A stretch of 7,969 bases of DNA from an uncultured Clostridia bacterium (GTDB lineage Bacteria > Bacillota > Clostridia > UBA1381): positions 1 to 7,969 of the forward strand of contig CALXSX010000037.1 of the NCBI GenBank assembly GCA_944391265.1, in the 5' to 3' direction. This document shows positions 6,620 through 7,969 of this stretch, piece by piece. Every line of letters begins with the position of its first letter. The first letter of the stretch is position 1. The notes under the pieces are model-generated. The model did no database searches, had not been told where the DNA came from, and saw only the letters and a list, made by a program, of their open reading frames with translations. The position numbers and the translations under genes were made by a program.

Positions 6620-7244
6620 ACAAAGCAAAAAAGCTGCGTACAAGCAGGAAGAAGACCGTATTGTAGCGCATTCGGAAGCCTTTATCGAGCTTTTGGTAAG
6701 GCGCGGGATACTCGGCGACCAAAAGATAGATAACGAGAAGATACGCATAGCGCAGCAGGAAAAGAAGAAAAACACGTACCACAACACGCTTATGCTTTTA
6801 AAACATTACCGGACGATCGCATGGATGCTTGAATGTTTCCCCGATTCCATCGCCGAGGAGCTGGATCAGCCGTTCGGCGGCCTGGATGAGCTGATAGACC
6901 GGATCGATATCGAATCCTCGCTGGATAATAAAAAGCTTGAAAGCAGGATTGCGGGTATTCAGAAATCACGGATACTTCTTGACCGGGTAAACGAGGCGCT
7001 GACGGTGTTGAAGAAAAAGCCGTCAGACGGAGAACGTTTGTATAACCTGATTTACCAGACCTACATAACGCCGGAAAAACTGAGCCTGACAGACCTTCTG
7101 TACCGTCTCGACTTATCCCCGCGCCATTATTACCGGCTGCGGGAGCAGGCTGTAACGATCTTATCCATCAGGCTTTGGGCGTCCCCGGCAAAGGACGTGG
7201 ATTTCTGGCTTGAAATGCTGACGCTGCTGGAAGGATTGAACTGA
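6609..7244 (+). CDS. ArpU/sigma-like transcriptional regulator of the element
   Basis: This is probably a DNA-binding activator of the element's transfer genes. The 211-residue product is all-helical and charged, with no membrane segment or signal. About residues 1-130 are Lys/Glu-rich and may be partly coiled coil. The end (about 135-195) holds a region-4-like helix-turn-helix: GERLYNLIYQTYITPEKLSL leads into a helix pair around TDLLYRLDLSPRHYYRLREQ. This is the pattern of the ArpU/RinA-type phage late regulators, where it follows a conserved run of helix residues. The assignment rests on this pattern and is tentative. The start overlaps the previous stop by 11 bases, with AAAGGAG (6592-6598) ten bases upstream, so the pair is a coupled operon. 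The gene ends 47 bases before the promoter of the pilin-like gene, which makes that promoter a natural target. Confidence 0.8.
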   Translation: MSNKQSKKAAYKQEEDRIVAHSEAFIELLVRRGILGDQKIDNEKIRIAQQEKKKNTYHNTLMLLKHYRTIAWMLECFPDSIAEELDQPFGGLDELIDRIDIESSLDNKKLESRIAGIQKSRILLDRVNEALTVLKKKPSDGERLYNLIYQTYITPEKLSLTDLLYRLDLSPRHYYRLREQAVTILSIRLWASPAKDVDFWLEMLTLLEGLN

Positions 7245-7259
7245 AAATGCAGGGTAAAT

Positions 7260-7278
7260 AAATTGGCACAAAATTGGC
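7260..7278. repeat. Tandem AAATTGGC half-sites upstream of the transfer promoter
   Basis: AAATTGGC occurs at 7260-7267 and again at 7271-7278, spaced by 11 bases, about one helical turn. They lie just upstream of the -35 box at 7291, a position typical of activator sites. Binding by the regulator encoded immediately upstream is speculative. Confidence 0.4.
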
Positions 7279-7290
7279 GCGGTTTTGCCG

Positions 7291-7319
7291 ATGACAAGCG
7301 ATTGAAGCTGTGGTATACT
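7291..7319 (+). promoter_or_regulatory. Extended -10 promoter of the transfer operon
   Basis: ATGACA (7291-7296, five of six matches) and TATACT (7314-7319, five of six) are 17 bases apart. A TGG just before the -10 box supplies the extended -10 TGn motif. Transcription should begin near 7326 and pass through the hairpin at 7351-7391 before reaching the pilin-like gene at 7427. This is the best promoter in the element part of the window. Confidence 0.75.
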
Positions 7320-7350
7320 GGTATCGTCCCAAAATGGGATCTGACAAGCG
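7293..7350. repeat. Repeated GACAAGCG motif around the transfer promoter
   Basis: TGACAAGCG occurs at 7292-7300, overlapping the -35 box, and at 7342-7350, just before the leader hairpin. The two are spaced by exactly 50 bases. A third GACAAGCG lies at 7785-7792, right after the pilin-like gene. It could be an operator or a remnant of duplication; no binding protein is known. Confidence 0.4.
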
Positions 7351-7394
7351 GAATGCCGTTTTAAAGCCTTGAAAAGCTTTGAAACGGTATTTTT
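7351..7394 (+). terminator. Terminator-like hairpin in the leader of the pilin-like gene
   Basis: Bases 7352-7367 pair with 7376-7391 in 16 consecutive pairs, two of them wobble, around an 8-base loop. A run of five T (7390-7394) closes the structure. It lies about 25 bases downstream of the expected transcription start and 32 bases before the start codon. Without antitermination, the main product of the promoter should be a short RNA of about 70 bases. Confidence 0.8.
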
Positions 7395-7426
7395 ATTGCC
7401 AAAATTACAGAAGGAGGTTTTTGAGC

Positions 7427-7783
7427 ATGGTCAAACAATTAGGCAAAAACGGCAGGCTTCAAACGGCATACTGGTCGCTGGTCGGTATGGTATCTGCTGC
7501 GCTCGTCTCCGTACAGCCTGTCATGGCTGATACGATCTGGGAGAGGTTTTCGACCATTATGAGGGACGTCTATGGCGAGATAGTAGCCATAAGCACAATC
7601 GTCGCAGTCACAGTCGCTGCAATTGCGCTGGTTGTCAGAATGGTATCGAGGAACCAGCGCGCCGTTGATGAAGCAACGAGCTGGCTCAAGCGTATCGTTA
7701 TCACATGGATCGTATTGAACTCGCTCGGATTCGTCGTTGCGTACCTGCAGCCGTTGATTTCCGGCGGAAATTACACAGGCTGA
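7427..7783 (+). CDS. Maff2/TrbC-type small membrane protein (putative conjugative pilin)
   Basis: The 118-residue product is a likely pilin-like component of the element's type IV secretion machine. Residues about 15-33 form a hydrophobic segment ending in PVMADT, a plausible signal-peptide cleavage after A34. Two further membrane helices follow, at about 51-72 (IVAISTIVAVTVAAIALVVR) and 88-107. A short loop carrying SRNQRAVDEATSWLKR lies between them. This signal-plus-two-helix layout is that of VirB2/TrbC pilins and of the Maff2 family found before VirB6/TrbL genes in clostridial ICEs. The start at 7427 has AAGGAGG (7411-7417) nine bases upstream. TTG codons at 7379 and 7421 are in frame but are poorly placed for that site, and 7379 lies within the leader hairpin. 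It has its own promoter and leader hairpin, and the next transfer gene starts 35 bases after it. Confidence 0.88.
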   Translation: MVKQLGKNGRLQTAYWSLVGMVSAALVSVQPVMADTIWERFSTIMRDVYGEIVAISTIVAVTVAAIALVVRMVSRNQRAVDEATSWLKRIVITWIVLNSLGFVVAYLQPLISGGNYTG

Positions 7784-7818
7784 GGACAAGCGGTCAGGCA
7801 GGACGGAGGTGATGAAAT

Positions 7819-7969
7819 TTGCTTGACTGGATTTTTGAGGGTATCGTCACATGGATAAGCAGTGTCGTAGCCCAGCTGATGGACGCCGCGTCAGGGCTGT
7901 TTTTAAACGCACTCGGCACGGACATGACGGCGATGGAAGAATACTTTACTTTTGTGAAAAAAGCGTTTA
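7819..7969 (+). CDS. VirB6/TrbL-like conjugal transfer membrane protein, 3'-truncated by the window edge
   Basis: Only the first 50 residues are visible, but they read LDWIFEGIVTWISSVVAQLM and then GLFLNALGTDMTAMEEYF. This matches the N terminus I recall for the VirB6/TrbL-like (CD1112-type) multi-spanning inner-membrane channel protein of clostridial conjugative elements. The start is TTG at 7819: the frame has a stop at 7813-7815, and GGAGGTGAT (7805-7813) is an almost perfect ribosome binding site, with its GGAGG nine bases upstream. The gene follows the pilin-like gene by 35 bases with no terminator between, so the two are co-transcribed. The element's PrgI, VirB4 and VirD4-type genes would be expected beyond the right edge. 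Confidence 0.8.
   Translation, partial: MLDWIFEGIVTWISSVVAQLMDAASGLFLNALGTDMTAMEEYFTFVKKAF

Larger units (their letters stand above)
5351..7969 (+). mobile_element. Left part of a putative integrative conjugative element
   Basis: The region starts at the end of rlmD and runs off the right edge. It holds a winged-helix protein, an ArpU/sigma-like regulator, a Maff2/TrbC-type membrane protein and the start of a VirB6/TrbL-like channel protein. The last two belong to the type IV secretion apparatus of clostridial conjugative elements. Codon and base composition become more GC-rich than in the host genes upstream. About 210 bases of AT-rich junction (5351-5563) hold a hairpin but no convincing gene. 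No integrase, excisionase, relaxase or cargo gene is seen; these would lie beyond the right edge. The left boundary is an inference. Confidence 0.75.

Noticed and set aside
7439..7789. 116-codon minus-strand open frame opposite the pilin-like gene
   Set aside because: Its translation is composition-driven (rich in D, R, C and N), has no domain or ribosome binding site, and is fully antisense to a well-supported gene.
7812..7826. Four-codon ATG reading frame before the TrbL-like gene
   Set aside because: ATG AAA TTT GCT TGA can be read here, but it is too short to support as a gene and overlaps the ribosome binding region of a clear TTG start.

Overview
The window looks like the chromosome of a Firmicute of class Clostridia (low-to-middle GC, AGGAGG-type ribosome binding sites, clostridial-type YidC and Jag) carrying the left end of an integrative conjugative element (ICE). 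Everything with support lies on the + strand. The organism cannot be named from this sequence.

Positions 1-5350 are host housekeeping DNA. A MATE-family efflux pump, cut by the left edge, is followed by a 190-base gap holding a perfect-consensus promoter. Then comes the conserved ribosome/membrane cluster rpmH (L34), rnpA (RNase P protein), yidD, yidC and jag, closely packed with 4-base and 47-base overlaps between several genes. Neither usual neighbour is present: dnaA is not beside rpmH and mnmE does not follow jag. A strong intrinsic terminator closes the cluster. Immediately after it comes an intact rlmD-type 23S rRNA m5U methyltransferase.

From about 5351 the DNA appears to be a mobile element. 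The 3' end of rlmD is a known integration target for ICEs and prophages, and base composition becomes visibly more GC-rich in the genes that follow. After about 210 bases of AT-rich junction DNA come four element genes. The first is a 351-aa protein with two winged-helix-like regions and a CX2CX6CX2C cysteine cluster. The second is a 211-aa ArpU/sigma-like regulator that overlaps it by 11 bases. The third is a Maff2/TrbC-type small membrane protein, probably pilin-like, of the type IV secretion apparatus. The fourth is the start of a VirB6/TrbL-like channel protein, cut by the right edge. The first two look like the control or replication unit and the last two begin the transfer operon, which has its own promoter.

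The most interesting theme is regulatory. At three places (rpmH-rnpA, jag-rlmD and the pilin-gene leader) a terminator-like hairpin with a U-tract ends 7-32 bases before the next start codon. A fourth hairpin with a poorer U-tract precedes the first element gene. The downstream gene in each case therefore probably depends on read-through or antitermination. No integrase, relaxase, cargo gene, RNA gene or CRISPR array is visible.
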